Source of the DNA: Palaemon carinicauda
Lineage: Eukaryota; Arthropoda; Malacostraca; Decapoda; Palaemonidae
Length of the DNA: 64,000 bases
Reading direction: 5' to 3'
Assembly (NCBI RefSeq): GCF_036898095.1
Contig: NC_090751.1
Location: 45,925,555-45,989,554 of the forward strand
Both the position numbers and the translations under genes were made by a program. Under the pieces are notes generated by a model. It saw only the letters and a list, made by a program, of their open reading frames with translations, did no database searches and was not told the DNA's origin. Shown here piece by piece: positions 43,538-54,770 of this stretch. Each line of letters begins with the position of its first letter. Positions within the stretch are counted from its first letter, which is position 1.

Positions 43538-45701
43538 CATTCTTATTGCTAGTCGCACACTTGAGGAACACATACTGGATGTTCGTACTTTTCTTGATCG
43601 TTGCGTAGAGCATGGTATAACTTTAAACCTAGCTAAATTCAAATTTGCTCGATCATCTGTTCGTTTTGCTGGATTTATTTTGTCCGCAGAAGGGAGAGAA
43701 GCAGACCCAGATAAAGTGAGAGCCATTACAGAATTTGCAACTCCTACAAACATCACTGAACTGCGAAGTTTTATGGGGATGGTTAATCAACTGGGCTCAT
43801 TTTGCTCGCACATTAGTGCTACTTGCACACCACTGAGAGATCTTCTAAAGAGTAAAAATCAGTTCCAGTGGTTACCAGCACATTGTGAAGCGTTTGAGAA
43901 AGTTAAAGGGTTGTTAACTAAAACACCGATTCTTGCGCAGTTCGATCCCAGTAGGATGACACGTTTGGAGACGGATGCAAGTAGACTGAAAGGATTTGGA
44001 TTCAGCTTACTTCAGAAACACAAAGAAGGATGGAAACTCATCACCTGTGGAAGTAGGTTTTTGTCGGACGTGGAAACAAGATATTCCATGATAGAACTTG
44101 AAGCCTTAGCTATCAAATACGCCATACTGAAATGTAAACTATACTTGCATGGCCTCCCTCATTTTACAGTCATCACTGATCACCGCCCACTTCTACCACT
44201 TTTTAATAAATACTCTTTGAACCAGGTCGAAAACGTAAAACTGCAAAATTTAAAGGCTGATTTACAGAGTCAGTTTCAGTTCACATTGGAGTGGAGGAAG
44301 GGAAGTGATCATGCTATAGCTGATTGTCTCAGCCGAGCACCTGTTGATGATCCAGATCAAACTGAAGAGGAATGTGATGAGCGTACGGTCATGGCTGTTT
44401 ATATTGCATCGGTTTGTGATGACAGAGAATTTTACGATGACGGAAGAGTTGTTGACCTTATTGTCGACGAACTTCAGGAAACAGCACGAAATAATCTAGA
44501 TTATGTAAAGCTGGTTCATGCTATAATGGAGGACACCGTTGAACATGACGATTCACCACCATGTGTCAAGCAGTATAAAAGTATAAGGCATGAATTATCT
44601 ATAGATGGTGATCTTGTCCTGTTTGGAAAAAGGTTAATTATTCCGAAACAAAAGAGGAAAGAGGTTTTGGAACGACTACATGCAGCCCATCAAGGAATAA
44701 CCAGAACAAAGCAGCGAGCCCGATTGTGCGTATATTGGCCAGGTATCACCAATGACATAACACAAATGATAGAGAAATGTGAAGTTTGTCAACGCAATTT
44801 GCCAAGCCTGGGGAAAGAAACTCTGAAAACAGACCCTTTGCCAACACGTCCCTTTGAAAGTGTGTCTGCAGATTTGTTCTACCTAAAGGGCCAACATTTT
44901 TTTACTTACGCCGATCGTCTAAGTGGATATCCTATGGTCCAACAATGGAAGGACAGCCCATCGGCAAAACAAGTTTGTAATGCAATGATCAAAATGATGT
45001 CCTTTACAGGTTACCCTCAACGGATACGTACAGATGGGGGACCTCAGTTCAGCGCTACGGAATTTCAGAGATTCTTGAAGGGAAGAGGAATCAAGTGGAG
45101 TCCAAGTTCACCTCATTTTCCCAGTAGCAATGGACACGCCGAAGTTATTGTAAAGAAAGTGAAGAATCTGTTGACCAAACTTGAAAATACAACGATGGAT
45201 GAGCGATTTCATGAGGCTTTGCTGGAATTAAGGAACACCCCTAATGCAGATGGACGTAGCCCAAATCAAGTGGTGTTTGGATATAATCTCAGATCTTTGG
45301 TTCCATCTCATCATAGCGCTCTCATATCTGATAGTCGTCAGGATATCGAAGCAGCAGAGATGAGGAGGAGAGAGAAAGAGAGGATTAATACTACACGTTA
45401 CAATGCATCGGCAACAGATCTTAAAGTGTTTATCGTAGGAGATAAAGTCCGAATACAAGACGCTGCAACGAAAGAATGGGATAGGATCGTTGAAATCGTC
45501 AAGGTCGGACCGAGAAACAGATGCAATTTCATCAGGCTTTCATCAAGTGGAAAACTTTGTTGGCGTAATCGTAGATACCTTCGAAAATATCATGGCGGCG
45601 ATATTAAAGAGGAAACGGATATATCTGTAGACGAACTCGAAAGTGAAGGCCCACGACGAAGTAACAGACTGAGGAAGAACACTGTACGCTTTGTATTGTA
45701 A
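43530..45701 (+). CDS. C-terminal reverse transcriptase, RNase H and integrase
   Basis: 723 codons in the +1 frame relative to the upstream ORF. The sequence opens with the RT catalytic pair (V)DDILIASRTLEEH, so the ATG at 43530 lies inside RT and is not a natural start. Connection domain: TELRSFMGMVNQLGSFC. RNase H: LETDASRLKGFGFSLLQ (first D), ELEALAIKYAILKCKLYLHG (E), VITDHRPLLPLF (D), DHAIADCLSRAP. Integrase: zinc finger LHAAHQG...CEVCQR, the core with SVSADLFYL, RTDGGPQFS and SSNGHAEVIVKKVK giving the D,D,E triad, then a C-terminal domain without a chromodomain that I can recognise. It ends 65 bases before the 3' LTR. Confidence 0.9.
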   Translation: MDDILIASRTLEEHILDVRTFLDRCVEHGITLNLAKFKFARSSVRFAGFILSAEGREADPDKVRAITEFATPTNITELRSFMGMVNQLGSFCSHISATCTPLRDLLKSKNQFQWLPAHCEAFEKVKGLLTKTPILAQFDPSRMTRLETDASRLKGFGFSLLQKHKEGWKLITCGSRFLSDVETRYSMIELEALAIKYAILKCKLYLHGLPHFTVITDHRPLLPLFNKYSLNQVENVKLQNLKADLQSQFQFTLEWRKGSDHAIADCLSRAPVDDPDQTEEECDERTVMAVYIASVCDDREFYDDGRVVDLIVDELQETARNNLDYVKLVHAIMEDTVEHDDSPPCVKQYKSIRHELSIDGDLVLFGKRLIIPKQKRKEVLERLHAAHQGITRTKQRARLCVYWPGITNDITQMIEKCEVCQRNLPSLGKETLKTDPLPTRPFESVSADLFYLKGQHFFTYADRLSGYPMVQQWKDSPSAKQVCNAMIKMMSFTGYPQRIRTDGGPQFSATEFQRFLKGRGIKWSPSSPHFPSSNGHAEVIVKKVKNLLTKLENTTMDERFHEALLELRNTPNADGRSPNQVVFGYNLRSLVPSHHSALISDSRQDIEAAEMRRREKERINTTRYNASATDLKVFIVGDKVRIQDAATKEWDRIVEIVKVGPRNRCNFIRLSSSGKLCWRNRRYLRKYHGGDIKEETDISVDELESEGPRRSNRLRKNTVRFVL

Positions 45702-45740
45702 ATCATTATTTATGTATATGTACGATGACTCGAGTAATGT

Positions 45741-45765
45741 AAAAAAAAAAAAAAAAAAAAGAAAG
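45741..45765 (+). promoter_or_regulatory. Polypurine tract
   Basis: A run of 20 A followed by GAAAG lies one base before the 3' LTR, the standard position for plus-strand DNA priming. Confidence 0.8.
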
Positions 45766-45766
45766 T

Positions 45767-46022
45767 TGTTGTATACTCGAGTCGTTTGTTGTATAATTAT
45801 GTATGTCCGCTCGATGGTAATGGTTGTTTATTGTTGTTATGGGGAACTGCTGTTAAGGTTTTATTATGGTTTGTACTGTTAACGTTTTCTGATGCTTTCT
45901 ATATAACAGCGAGTCTAGTTTCTGTAACTGAATTGTCAGTATCACTATGGATCCTTGTCTGGGAATAAACTGCACTTAAAATATACCTCGACGTTTATTT
46001 GGACCTGGAATGATATATTACA
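45767..46022 (+). repeat. 3' LTR of the Gypsy element
   Basis: 256 bases, the same length as the 5' LTR and identical except for one transition near its end (CCTCGACG against CCTCAACG). Followed by GGACT, the right target duplication. Confidence 0.95.
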
Positions 46023-48067
46023 GGACTGGGGAACAGTACAGCGGGAGCCTGAAGTTCAGGGCCGTTGTGAAAAGGTCCACAGTCAGAGAACCCCACAAAG
46101 TCAGAACTTTGTTGGCTACTAGACGATTCAAAGACCACTCGGTACTCACTATCTGAGATGCTCTGCTCAGATTGTTGGCGAGCACATTCCTTTTGCCCGG
46201 AATGAAGCGTGCCGATAGTGGTATCGAGTGGATTTCGGCCCATCTCAGTACCTCTACTGCTAATAGTAACCTCCTCCATTAGGGACTGCATGATCAGTAG
46301 ACCTCCGGTGGTGGTGGTAGTGGTGGTGGTGGTGTTCGGTTGCAAGTTGCAGCTTCACTCCCCCTTCTGAGGTATAAGCGGAGTGCTACTTCCGGCACAA
46401 CAGGCTTCTCCCTCCAAAAAGCGAGTGTGGGGTGGCTGCTAACTTCTAATGGGTAAGTGCGAGTGATGACCTCCTCCCTCCGCAGGGGATGTGTGGGTGC
46501 AGTAAACTTCAGAGTAATTATGTGAATGACACAGCCATCTTAACATTATGTGTATAAAGCTAATTATTTGCTTTAAGTATTTGTCATCAAGTTAAAGTAA
46601 CAGAATCTGAAATAAGAAGATTCTGTAAATAACTGTTCATAAGTATTTAAGATAACTTTCTCAGGTTACAATATTTACATAATAGATTTTATACTGCAAA
46701 ACTTTGTCTTTCAAAGCCCGTTTACTAAAAAATCAAAAAGCATGATATTTAATAAAAATTTACCAAAAAACTTGTACTACAAGTGGCAATACATTTACTC
46801 ATACAAAAATGCATTACTGTATTTCATTACAAAAAATTTAAATGGAGACTCAAGATCAATTTAATAATATAAGGTAGGAAGTAACTTGATTTGATGCCCC
46901 ATCTACACTTTATATCTGAAGTGATTTGAATGTGAACTATATTATTTGAGATGGTGCCCGTGCCCATGCCCTATTGATGGGCATAAAAGTTGCAAGTTGA
47001 CAATATTGTGGCTTAACAACTCTCACTTCCTCCAAGATCTGGAGAGGAATGTGTATTTAGTAGTAGTAATACAATCATGGCATATATACTTTATATACCT
47101 GCCTCCTAAAACACTACCTTAGTACATAAGATATTTATAATGGATTCCTGAAGTTTCAAGCAACAGGCCAGGTATCAAGATCAGCCAGGTCATCAGCAAC
47201 CATTACTTGGTAAAATAAAAAAAATTAGGAAGAGAGTACCATTCTTTTTTAGGCTTAATAAAAATCAAAGGAAGAGTAAGAGGGGTATAATGAAATCTTC
47301 AAAGAACCCCACAATACACATCAAAGTCTTGACAGTGTGGATGCTTAGGCCCAGAAAAAATGCGCAGAGAAGCTGTAAGGGTGCACTTGGCAGTTTCCCT
47401 AATGTAAAGTTGAAGTAGTTGAGAGACTAGATGTTAAAACTGAAATGAGAATGGAGGCAATATAGAGAAGAGAAAAAAAAAGGGATGCTGCCATTGGCCA
47501 TTCAGAAAAAGCTGCTAGTGAAGAAAGACTTTAGTGGCCAAAAGAGTAGTGATGTGGCAGAAATAACAGCACACTGAAACACCTAACCTGACTTGAGACT
47601 AACATTTTTTTAAATGTGACCAAAGAAACAAGATCCTAACAAGCAAGCTGAAGGAGTCTCGAGAAAAATCTGCTGTAATGGCATCTTACCCATTGAGTAA
47701 AAATCAATGTAACGGATTAGACATTAAAAAATTGAAGGAATACAAACCTCAATTTCTCCAAATCATTCAAACTAGGATTAGATCCAAGAAATTTTGCCTT
47801 TTAGTTCAAACACTAGGTCCTGGGAGGATATTGTGCACATGCACACTAGGTAAAAATTCCAAAGTTGCAATATTAAGCAAACATTCTTTAGTTGAAGGAA
47901 AAACAAATCATGAAGAGAAGTATAATTGAAAGCTAGAAAGTCAGTGCAATTAAGGGCTAAAACATCACTGCAAAGTCCTTCAAGTAATATTAGCCTACAG
48001 GGTAAACCTTGAGGTAACAGTAAAAATTGATGCTTAAAGGCCACATGTGAATGGCAGAGCCAAGGAA

Positions 48068-48248
48068 CAGTGACAGTGTCCTCGCTAGCAGGACAATGCT
48101 TTTGAGTCATCAGGTAGACCTATAGGTTCGACTATCTTAGCTCACAAGAATGGTGAGGTTGCAGATGTAGAGAAGCTATCAAGTTTGAGCCGGACTCCAA
48201 CTTCCGTCTGGCAGATTGCAGCCAAGGACATTTCCAATAGGCAACCAC
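48068..48248 (-). repeat. tRNA-derived SINE copy in X3
   Basis: Same insertion as in X1 (GTGTCCTCGCTAGCAGGACA through CCAATAGGCAACCAC), with private substitutions. Confidence 0.7.
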
Positions 48249-48646
48249 AAGATTAAATCTTAAAAGTCAAAATATGCAAATTGATTAAAACTTAAAGAAT
48301 TATGAAATAAAACTGGTGTATTTTTGGGGGCAAATGTACTGTGTAGTCCCCAATGACACTTATGGTAAAGGCTTGAACAGGCAATCCTATCACCAATCTT
48401 CTTGCGGACCACACTACACCTCAGCAAATGTACCGTAGGTTTTTCCTTTGCCAAAAGCCATTTTTTAATATATTAAAAACTGTATTAATGTATTTCAGTG
48501 CTAAATTGATTAGAGAACTAAACAATTGCACTCTAAACCTTTGCCAGTTAATTTTTTTAAATGATGACCATAACTTAGCAGAATGTTACCAAGCAATCTT
48601 CAATCTGAACCTAGAGAAAGTAACGAATCCTATTATCAAATCTATA

Positions 48647-48868
48647 GTTGCTGCAAAAGAGTACCTCCTTGCTTGTTGATGTAGGACACTACTGTGGTGT
48701 TGTTGCTCATCACCACCACAGAGTGACTTGCCAGGTACTGTTGGAACTGTTGAAGGGCCAGAAAGACGGCCTTCATCTTTAGGAGATTTATGTGCAGGTA
48801 CTTTTCTGACTCTGACCAGAGGCCTGAGGTCGTGTGGTGCAGCATGTGAGCCCCCCCACCTTTTTTTT
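48647..48868 (-). mobile_element. DIRS RNase H fragment embedded in X3
   Basis: Identical position and borders to the X1 fragment at 26267-26485. The minus strand encodes KMKAVFLALQQFQQYLASHS and VVSYINKQGG. It shows that X1 and X3 share a more recent ancestor at this point than either does with X2 or X4. Confidence 0.8.
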
Positions 48869-50836
48869 GTATATACAAAAATGTAAGCCAAGGGTTTTTA
48901 TCTAAAGTTCATGAACTTTGCACTTAAGTAAATGTCATTAAATTGATACAACTTGAGTAAAGCCCCACAGATGCACAATGAACTAAAAGTAGAGAGATTG
49001 GACAGGAAATTGGGAGTTGCAGCTTGTAATTATTGTCACTGAAACCAGAGTGAGTGGATAGGGTTGGTGGAAAAATTATAATCTTCCATCCAAGGTTTCA
49101 TAAGTTTAATCATTGAAAAATGTATCTTTTTTAATATGCTGTTTTAAAAACAAGGGTTGTGACTTGCGAGTCAAGATGATCAATGTAGCTACAAATCTTT
49201 CATCTGTTCTTTTGATTACATGCGCTAACTAATGCAAATTAACTTGAAAATATGCTGCCAGGAAAGTCAATAAATATTTATCACACTGATTATAATTAAA
49301 TTTTAGATATTTCCTGGATAAAAACATTAAGATTCTATTTTCAACGTTATATAGGACCTGGAAATAATGATAAACTAACTCCCTGGAAAATCAACCCTTT
49401 AAAAGCTTACTCCTAAGTTTGGTTACCTATATATGATTATCTAACTTTTGTTTGAATATAATTCAATGAGCAACAAAATTAACTTCCATATAATTTTTGG
49501 TATATGAAACAAATCAAAATATGCATCACCTTTATCCAGCAGCAATGTTTTCCAATCACCTCTGTCCAATTTTTCAAAATCTCAGCATGTTACATCAGCG
49601 GTTGCATAGTAACTGCAGTTGAACTTTAAATATTTGGCTTTGTGACATCATCAGTATTGTGTTTCCTTCAATTCATACATGCCAGCACCCTGAAATAAGA
49701 TAAAATGGTAAATATAGGTACATTCATTAAATTCATATTCATATCACAATTTGCTTTAAGCACAACCATTCAACACTATCTAGCCTCCAATTCTACAAAT
49801 GAGGCTAGTACCAGCAACACTTCTACATCAGTTTCTCCTTTCACAGTCCATTATTAAACATACCTAATGTGTTTATTCATGTACCATTCCTCCCTATGAC
49901 TTTCTGGGCCCTACAGGTGTGCTTTTACCCTGATATTTCCTTGGAAGGGTAACCATAAGTAATATAACCTCTATCTTAGTCCTTACGAGTTAAACAAGTT
50001 AAATTTTATTCTTTCAATCTCCCTGACGGGTCTCAAAATAGTAAACCAAGTTGTCATTTATACTGGCCAGAAATTCTCATCCACCTAGCATCCCAAGGAA
50101 GATGGAATGAAAGGTTTCATTTGATGGACACTTGAGGTGCAGGTGCTTCAAGTCAACAAGAGTAATGGAAGATACAGCCAAAGAAAAGTAAAAATTTTCC
50201 TTGCCGACAGAAGTAGAGATTCTTCAAAGAATGGCGACTTGCCAGGGCATCTAGGGGAAGGGAAAACTATCTTTCAAATCTAACTTTAAGAGGGAGAATA
50301 ATTATAAGAATTAACAAAAATCAAAATTAGTTAACATAGAAAATTTTTTGACTGACCTTATTAAAGACCAAATTACCTTTTATGAGATTTTTCCACCAAT
50401 GAGCTAACTCCTGAACAACCACACACTACCCTACCCTGAAGTGATGGCACTTTACCTCAATAATACGAGGGACTTTGTATATAGCAAGAATATAATCATC
50501 ACCCCTCTAATCATATCAAACTGCTGACATGCCTTTCTTTAGAAACCAGCCCACCACTGAAATCCATGGGCTAATTTCTTGAGTGCGAGTGAATGTCCTC
50601 CGTATCAATTTTAAGAATATCTACCAGTATCTCTAGGAATCAAACATTATCGAGTAGTTAGCAAAACTACCAAAGCACCCACAATTAGTCTTGAGAACTC
50701 CAATCACAGCAAGTGCAATTCCCTCTCAATACAGACACTAAAAGGAGAAGAGAGGTTGGACAGACAGGTGTGAGAATGTTTTTATATGGAGATTGAAATA
50801 ATTTCAAGAGTATTTGAGACATTCCGAGTCAAAAAT

Positions 50837-52786
50837 ATGACATTCGTAGATAATTTGTATTTTTCCTAACTATGCAAACCTTAGCTATTCAATAGGGGTA
50901 TTACTTTCAGCGTAGCTGAAATGACGAGCCATTAATTTTTAACGAGGGTTTACTACCCACACCGCTATTTAGCGGGGGTAGGGGAGGGTAGCTTGCTACC
51001 CCCATCCCCCCTCTCACACACCTGTGCTTGAGCTCACTTTGCTTGGAGGTAGGACTTCAAGGGGGATAGGGCTGGCGGGCAAGTTTGGTTAAATAGCTAA
51101 GGTTTCAATAGTTAGGAAAAATACAAACTATCTACGAATTTGTCATTTGTTCCGTAACTGGAATACAAACCACACTATTTAATAGGGGTGACTCACCCAT
51201 TAGGAAGGGTGGACGTCCCAGCCAGTCTGGCTTTTGGCTTTGCCCGGGGGATCGTTATTTGAGTGTGTAAGCACCCAAGAAATAAGGAGTCCCTGCACCT
51301 CGCTAGAACCTTGCTACGCAAGGACTGCGGCCTACGCAAGCTGTGTGTGAAGGTATGAAGAAGTGTGACTCGTCCAAGGAAGTTGTTCTGAAGTTCCTTA
51401 GATGGAAACTTGTAGACTACTAGGCCTTTCCCAATACCACCTCGTCAGGGTATGGGGACGTAACAGTATTAACTTTAATACTAGGAACACAAGGGAGCAT
51501 GGTTTACCTGCAGTGGTTTGAGGTCAGCTATGCAGAGAACCCTGGATGCTGCTTTCCCCAAGAGGGGGGATGATGATGAAAAGAATAAGGGCCAGTCAAA
51601 CTTTTTCATTCATGTAGACTAAAACTGGGTAACAATGCCCTTAACCTTTTGCTACTTGTCCAATAAGGAGCTTGAGGTTTTAAACCAGCTGTTGTGCAGC
51701 CACCACAGGGCCGATAGCGAACGTATTGAGTCTCCTGTGGGTCACGTCTTCCAGGTAGTGGGATGTGAATGTTGTTTGACATTTCCACACCCCACCTTGA
51801 AGATCCTGCGTTACTGAAAAATTTATTTTGAAGGCCAGGGACGTAGCTATGCCCGACATCATGTGCTCTAGGGCGACGTGACGGAGGAGGGTCTGGATTC
51901 AAGGTCAGGTCAACGACGCTACGAATCCATGCAGAGATGGTGTTCTTGGTGACCTTCCTCTTAGTCCTTCCTGTGCTGACGAATAGTGCTGGCACATGAG
52001 GAGGGGCTGCAGCTGTTCTTTTGAGGTACAGCCTCAAGCTCCTTACTGGGCATAGAGATGGTCTGGGTCATCTGTTACAGTACGGAGACTAGAAATCGGG
52101 AAGGAGTCGAATTGAGGATCCGCCACTCCAGGATTCTGAGTCTTGGCAATAAACTCGGGGACGAAGCTGAACGTTACGTCCCCCCATCCCCTTGAATGGG
52201 CGATGTCATACCAGAGACCATGAAGTTCGCCGACTCGCTTGGCCGACACCAAAGCTAGCAGGAATACCGTCTTCCAGGTTAGGTGGTGATCTGATGCCTG
52301 GCGTAATGGTTCATAGGGAGTTCTTTTAAGAGACCTGAGAACTCGTACCCTGTTCCATGGGGAGGTCACACTTCTGTCTGAGGACTGTAAGTTCATAACT
52401 ACATACGAGTAGAGAAAGTTCTAGCGATGAAAAAATGTCCACTCCTTTCAGCCTGAAGGCTAGACTTAACTCAGAGCAATAGCCTTTCACTGCCGAGACT
52501 GAAAGGCGCATTTCTTCACGCAAATACACGAGGACCTCCGCTATTATTGGAATAGTGGCATCGAGTGGAGAGATACCCCCTTCCACGACACCAACCACAG
52601 AAAACTTTCCACTTTGCCTGGTAGACTGCTGCAAAAGACTTTCGCAGGTGTCCAGACATCCTGACAGCAACTTGTTGGAAAAATCCTCTCTCAGAGAGGA
52701 GATGCTGGATAGTCTCCAGGCGTGAAGTTGTAGTGAACCTATGACTTTGTGGAAGATGTTGGCATGCGGTTGTTTGAGTAGATGGT
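50837..52786 (-). mobile_element. DIRS-like element D3, 3' portion
   Basis: Terminal hairpin at about 50842-51140, then recombinase on the minus strand. It breaks at about 52786, where GTTTGAGTAGATGG joins block X4 sequence GCCCGTTTAC. It is shorter on the 5' side than D1 and D2, so it contains almost no RNase H. Confidence 0.85.
51690..52700 (-). pseudogene. D3 tyrosine recombinase, frameshifted
   Basis: Minus-strand pieces: FAAVYQAKWKVFCGWCRGRG and EMRLSVSAVKGYCSEL (N-terminal domain, 52516-52670), AKRVGELHGLWYDIAHSRGW (52043-52396), LFVSTGRTKRKVTKNTISAW and RRPRAHDVG (51606-52037). The final FTSHYLEDVTHRRL with the tyrosine is in another frame. The expected H-x-x-R is damaged by a frame change. 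Not functional as read. Confidence 0.7.
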
Positions 52787-54243
52787 GCCCGTTTACAAAA
52801 AAATTTGTACTTAAAGTGGCAATACATTTTTACTAAAACAAATATGCATTATTTCATTACAAAAACCCTTAAACCTACAGTATTTGAACTATTATGTTGA
52901 AAATTTTCTCCAACTTTTGTATCTTTTATACTATTCCAGTTATATTGGGGAAAGAATATAAAGCCAGACGAATCAAATCGATGAGTGAACAAGGTTTCAA
53001 ATAACAAATTTAGACAAGATCAACTTAATATATGGTAGGAAGTAACTTGATTTGATGCCCCATCTACACTTTATATCTGAAGTGATTTGAATGTGAACTA
53101 TATTATTTAAGATCGTGCCCATGCCCTATTGATGGGCATAAAAGTTGCAAGTTGACAATATTGTGGCTTAACAACTGGCACTTCCTCCAGGACCTGGAGA
53201 CCAATGTGTATTTAGTAGTAGTAATACTATCATGGCATATATACTTTGTATACCTGCTCCTAAAACACTACCTTAGTACATAGGATATTTATAATGGATT
53301 ACTCAAGTTTCAAGCAACAGGCCAGGTATCAACATCAGCCAGGTCATCAGCAACCATTACTTAGTAAAATAAAAAAAATAGGAAGAGTGTACCTTTCTTT
53401 TTTAGGCTTAAAAATCAAAGGAAGAGTAAGAGGGGTATAATGAAATCTTCAAAGAACCCCACAATACACATCAAAGTCTTGACAGTGTGGATGCTTAGGC
53501 CCAGAAAAAATGCGCAGAGAAGCTGTTCAGCATCGAGGCTCAACTATAAGGGTGCACTTGGCAGTTTCCCTAATGTAAAGTTGAAGTAGTTGAGAGACTA
53601 GATGTTAAAACTGAAATGAGAATGGAGGCAATATAGAGAAGAGAAAAAAAAGGGGTGCTGCCATTGGCCATTCAGAAAAAGCTGCTAGTGAAGAAAGACT
53701 TTAGTGGCCAAAAGAGTAGTGATGTGGCAGAAATAACAGAACACTGAAACACCTAACCTGACTTGAGACTAACATTTTTTTTAAATGTGACCAAAGAAAC
53801 AAGATCCTAACAAGCAAGCTGAAGGAGTCTCCAGAGAAATCTGCTGTAATGGCATCTTACTCATCGAGTAAAAATCAATAATGGAATAGACATTAAAAAA
53901 TTGAAGGAATGCAAGCCTCAATTTCTCCAAATCATTCAAACTAGGATTAGATCCAAGAATTTTTGCCTTTTAGTTCAAACACTAGGTCCTGGGAGGACAT
54001 TGTGCACATGTATACTAGGTAAAAATTCCAAAGTTGCAATATTAAGCAAACATTCTGAAGTTGAAGGAAAAACAAATCATGAAAAGAAGTATAATATAAA
54101 GCTAAAAAGTCAGTGCAATTAAGGGCTAAAACATCACTGCAAAGTCCTTCAAGTAATATTAGCCTACAGGGCAAACCTTGAGGTAACAGTATAAATTGAT
54201 GCTTAAAGGCCACACATGAATGGCAGAGCCTAGGAACAGTGAC

Positions 54244-54417
54244 AGTGTCCTCACTAGCAGGACAATGCTGACGAGTCATTAGGTAGGCCTATAGGCTCCA
54301 CTCTATCTTAGCTCACAAGAATGGCGAGGTCACAGATGTAGAGAAGCTATCAAGTTTAAGCGGGACTCCAACTTCCGTCTGGCAGATTGCAGCCAAGGAC
54401 GTTACCAATATGCAACC
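54244..54417 (-). repeat. tRNA-derived SINE copy in X4
   Basis: Same insertion as in X1 and X3 (GTGTCCTCACTAGCAGGACA through ACCAATATGCAACCA). Confidence 0.7.
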
Positions 54418-54630
54418 ATAAGATTAAATCTTAAAAAGTCAAAATATGCAAATTGATTAAAACTTCAAGGATTTTGCAATAAACCTGGTGTATTTTTGGG
54501 GGCAAATGTACTGTGTAGTCCCCAAGGACTCTTCTGGTAAAGGCTTGAACAGGCAATCCTATCACCAATCTTCTTGGGTACCACACTACACCTCAGCAAA
54601 GCCATTTTTTTTATATATTACAACAAACTG

Positions 54631-54770
54631 TATTAGATTTTTACAGTGCTAAAATGATCAGAGAACTAAAGAACTGCACTCTAAACCTTTGCCAGTTAAA
54701 TTTTTTAAATGATGACCATAACTTAGCAGAATGTTACCAAGCAATCTTAAATCTGAACCTAGAGAAAAGT
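54631..54770 (+). repeat. Left 140 bp direct repeat flanking the RTE element
   Basis: TATTAGATTTTTACAGTGCT to CCTAGAGAAAAGT. The same stretch of block X recurs on the other side at 57772-57900 (129 bases), with indels such as loss of TTTTTTAAA. It is far longer than an ordinary target duplication. Confidence 0.85.

Larger units (their letters stand above)
40905..46022 (+). mobile_element. Ty3/Gypsy LTR retrotransposon, complete ends
   Basis: 5118 bases with two 256 bp LTRs, 5 bp target duplication, primer binding site, gag-protease-RT-RNase H-integrase order and a purine tract. The RT-RNase H-integrase order defines Ty3/Gypsy as opposed to Copia. The two LTRs differ at a single base that I can find (A at about 41129, G at about 45991), so insertion is very recent. 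Pol is interrupted by one frame change in reverse transcriptase near 43520. There is no third ORF for an envelope. Confidence 0.95.
38736..46262 (-). mobile_element. DIRS-like element D2, 3' portion, split by Gypsy
   Basis: The DIRS sequence occupies 38736-40904 and 46023-46262, with a Ty3/Gypsy element between. The uninterrupted equivalent in D4 (GGGGTCTGGGACTGGGAAAC near 62250) shows the exact target. The recombinase and linker regions are better kept than in D1. The 5' side breaks at about 46262, where CTCTACTGCTA passes into block X3. Confidence 0.85.
46263..50836. repeat. Block X, copy 3
   Basis: Starts with one diverged unit of the 77 bp minisatellite (GTAGACCTCCGGTGGTGG) and holds every later station of X1 in order, including the SINE (48068-48248) and the DIRS RNase H fragment (48647-48868). 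It ends at ATTCCGAGTCAAAAATATGA, the D3 border. It carries the 15-base insertion with stop in the 50-codon exon-like piece. Confidence 0.85.

Noticed and set aside
43500..43540. Programmed +1 frameshift in Gypsy pol
   Set aside because: It lies within the RT catalytic core, not at a gag-pol border, and I see no slippery sequence. Mutation or read error is more likely.
43253..43756. 167-codon minus-strand frame across the Gypsy RT
   Set aside because: Antisense shadow of a conserved RT region.
47678..54279. Repeated 60-110 codon frames in block X (for example 47778-48110 and 53947-54279)
   Set aside because: They recur because block X is repeated, but stops and frame positions differ between copies and they run across the SINE, so they are not genes.
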